Assembly (NCBI GenBank): GCA_028282865.1
Contig: JANQHA010000583.1
Location: 1 to 6,902, forward strand
Source of the DNA: Oligoflexales bacterium
GTDB taxonomy: Bacteria > Bdellovibrionota_B > Oligoflexia > Oligoflexales > CACXFL01
Reading direction: 5' to 3'
Length of the DNA: 6,902 nucleotides
A program made the position numbers and the translations under genes. This document shows positions 5,582 through 6,902 of this stretch, one piece after another. Positions within the stretch are counted from its first letter, which is position 1, and every line of letters begins with the position of its first letter. The notes under the pieces are model-generated. The model was given only the letters and a program-made list of their open reading frames with translations, ran no database searches and was not told the origin of the DNA.

Positions 5582-6902
5582 TCAACTATCACTGATCCCA
5601 ACATGAGACACCAAATCTTTTAAATCGATCAATCCTTTTTGAACAAGCCCTTTTAACCTTCCAGATAAAGTGCTTCGAGAGATGCCGATGTCTTTTGACA
5701 ACGACCTCAGAGATACTTTGCCACCATTCGCTATAAGCTTGGTAAGCTCTAGTAATAGCTTATCGGCTAAATCATCAAAAGTCGGTGGCTCACTTTGGTC
5801 CCAAGTCAATACGATCTGCTTGCCAACCTTACCATAAGCTTTTGGACGGTGACTCACCTCATCCTCGATAGAGGCCGCCGACTCATCAATAGACTCCCAA
5901 AGCCTAGCGGGAATCGAAATAGGTGTTAACAGCTTATCAACATGCAACTCAGTCATAGCTCGTAAAGTATTTCTCAGCTCCCTGACATTTCCGTCCCGCC
6001 ATGGAGCTCCACACAATGCTTCCAACGCCGGTGGAGAAATCTCATAAGGGCCTCCCTTCATAGTTTTACAAAAAAAACGCACCAAAGGCTCAATCTCGTT
6101 TGGCCGTTCACGCAACGGAGGTAAGTAAATCTCAGCTTCACATAGCCTCTGCCATAGATCTTTTCTAAAGCTTCCGTCCTTAACTTTCTGTTCAAGGTTT
6201 TCATTAGTCGCTGACAGAAACTTAACTTTAACATTTCTAGTCTTATTATCTCCGACCCGGATAATTTCTTGATTCTCTATAGCCCTCAGTAATGCAGTCT
6301 GCGCATTCAAGCTTAGGGTGGCCACCTCATCGAGAAAAATCCAGCCACCATCAGCACTCTCGATATAGCCACGTTTATCCGATCCTGCACCGGTAAACGC
6401 ACCTTTGATATGACCAAATAGCTCACTTTCGAGCAGAGTTGGAGAAATGGCTCCACAATTTACCCGCATAAAAGGTGTGCTTTTATCTAAGTAACTTTCA
6501 AATATTTCTGAGACGACTTCTTTACCAGTTCCAGACTCTCCAAAAACATGCACCGCTGAAATTGCTGAGCCTAATATCCGGGGAATCCGCTTTGACACTT
6601 GCTCTAAATACTCACCAGAAAACTTCTGATCAGGCATGACCTTAGTATCGAGCTGAGAAATATTCTTGCCATGCTTGAACATCGCTAATTTAAAAGAATT
6701 GATCACCCGCAAACTTAGCTCACCGCTATCAGACTTCTTAGAAATAAAATCGTCTGCTCCAGCACTAAGACACTGAAAAATAGTTGAAGCATCATCCATT
6801 CCCGAACACATGATAATAGCTACCGACGGCAGCGCACGCCTTACGGTATCAGCGAGAGTTACCCCACCAAAGTCTGACCTGCCTAAGTCGACATCGAGTA
6901 TG
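5582..6902 (-). CDS. Sigma-54-dependent response regulator, NtrC type (5' end outside window)
   Basis: The frame stays open past the internal ATG at 6811 to the right edge, so that ATG is not the start; 439 residues are visible, counted here from the first full codon. Residues 1-56 are the second half of a receiver domain: I-L-D with D3 as likely phospho-acceptor, S33 of I-I-M-C-S-G as the conserved Ser/Thr, and K55 of D-D-F-I-S-K as the conserved Lys. The AAA+ domain (about 95-330) is intact: Walker A GESGTGKE 121-128, sigma-54 contact loop GAFTGA 167-172, Walker B WIFLDE 187-192, arginines in FRKDLWQRL 245-253 and LRERP 263-267, and NVREL 305-309. The C-terminus (about 378-431) has a helix-turn-helix with G-I-S-R-S-T-L-S-G-R-L, followed by a wing-like tail instead of ending as a plain Fis motif. 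It should activate RpoN promoters when phosphorylated by an unseen kinase. The best target in view is the -24/-12 site at 5137-5152. The full protein is probably near 490 residues. Confidence 0.95.
   Translation of the reverse strand, partial: ILDVDLGRSDFGGVTLADTVRRALPSVAIIMCSGMDDASTIFQCLSAGADDFISKKSDSGELSLRVINSFKLAMFKHGKNISQLDTKVMPDQKFSGEYLEQVSKRIPRILGSAISAVHVFGESGTGKEVVSEIFESYLDKSTPFMRVNCGAISPTLLESELFGHIKGAFTGAGSDKRGYIESADGGWIFLDEVATLSLNAQTALLRAIENQEIIRVGDNKTRNVKVKFLSATNENLEQKVKDGSFRKDLWQRLCEAEIYLPPLRERPNEIEPLVRFFCKTMKGGPYEISPPALEALCGAPWRDGNVRELRNTLRAMTELHVDKLLTPISIPARLWESIDESAASIEDEVSHRPKAYGKVGKQIVLTWDQSEPPTFDDLADKLLLELTKLIANGGKVSLRSLSKDIGISRSTLSGRLKGLVQKGLIDLKDLVSHVGISDS

Noticed and set aside
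1..6902. CRISPR array, tRNA, rRNA, insertion sequence or attachment site
   Set aside because: I saw no regularly spaced direct repeats, cloverleaf sequences, transposase motifs or terminal inverted repeats.

Overview
This is a compact stretch in which all five genes lie on the minus strand. It looks like chromosomal DNA of a Gram-negative, moderately AT-rich bacterium. The evidence is a lipoprotein signal, two Sec-type signal peptides and a sigma-54 activator. The mix of large secreted proteins, repeat lipoproteins and NtrC-type regulators suggests a predatory or deltaproteobacteria-like lineage (Bdellovibrionota, Oligoflexia or Myxococcota), but no marker gene fixes the taxon.

In transcription order (right to left): (1) 6902-5582, a sigma-54 enhancer-binding response regulator whose start lies beyond the right edge; the open frame continues upstream of the first internal ATG and contains the receiver phospho-acceptor site. 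(2) 5564-5292, a 90-residue protein of unknown function, 17 bp downstream and surely co-transcribed. (3) 5291-5074, an intergenic region with a 17-bp dyad (5236-5252) and a very good -24/-12 sigma-54 promoter (5137-5152). (4) 5073-4462, a small secreted basic protein made of three ricin-type beta-trefoil repeats, closed by a strong intrinsic terminator (4402-4438). (5) 4259-3006, a lipoprotein with about eight W-L-K-D-G repeats, probably a beta-propeller, with its own sigma-70-like promoter. (6) 3005-2703, an intergenic region with a weak terminator, a sigma-70-like promoter and a palindrome covering the next ribosome binding site. (7) 2702-1, the first 900 residues of a large exported protein that runs off the left edge. 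Its last visible part resembles the start of a caspase-like (clan CD) fold with a T-H-G motif.

The main inference is a local sigma-54 circuit. The activator encoded at the right may bind the dyad about 118 bp upstream of the predicted start site and switch on the secreted trefoil protein at its -24/-12 promoter. The next two genes encode further exported proteins but have their own control signals, so they need not belong to the same regulon.
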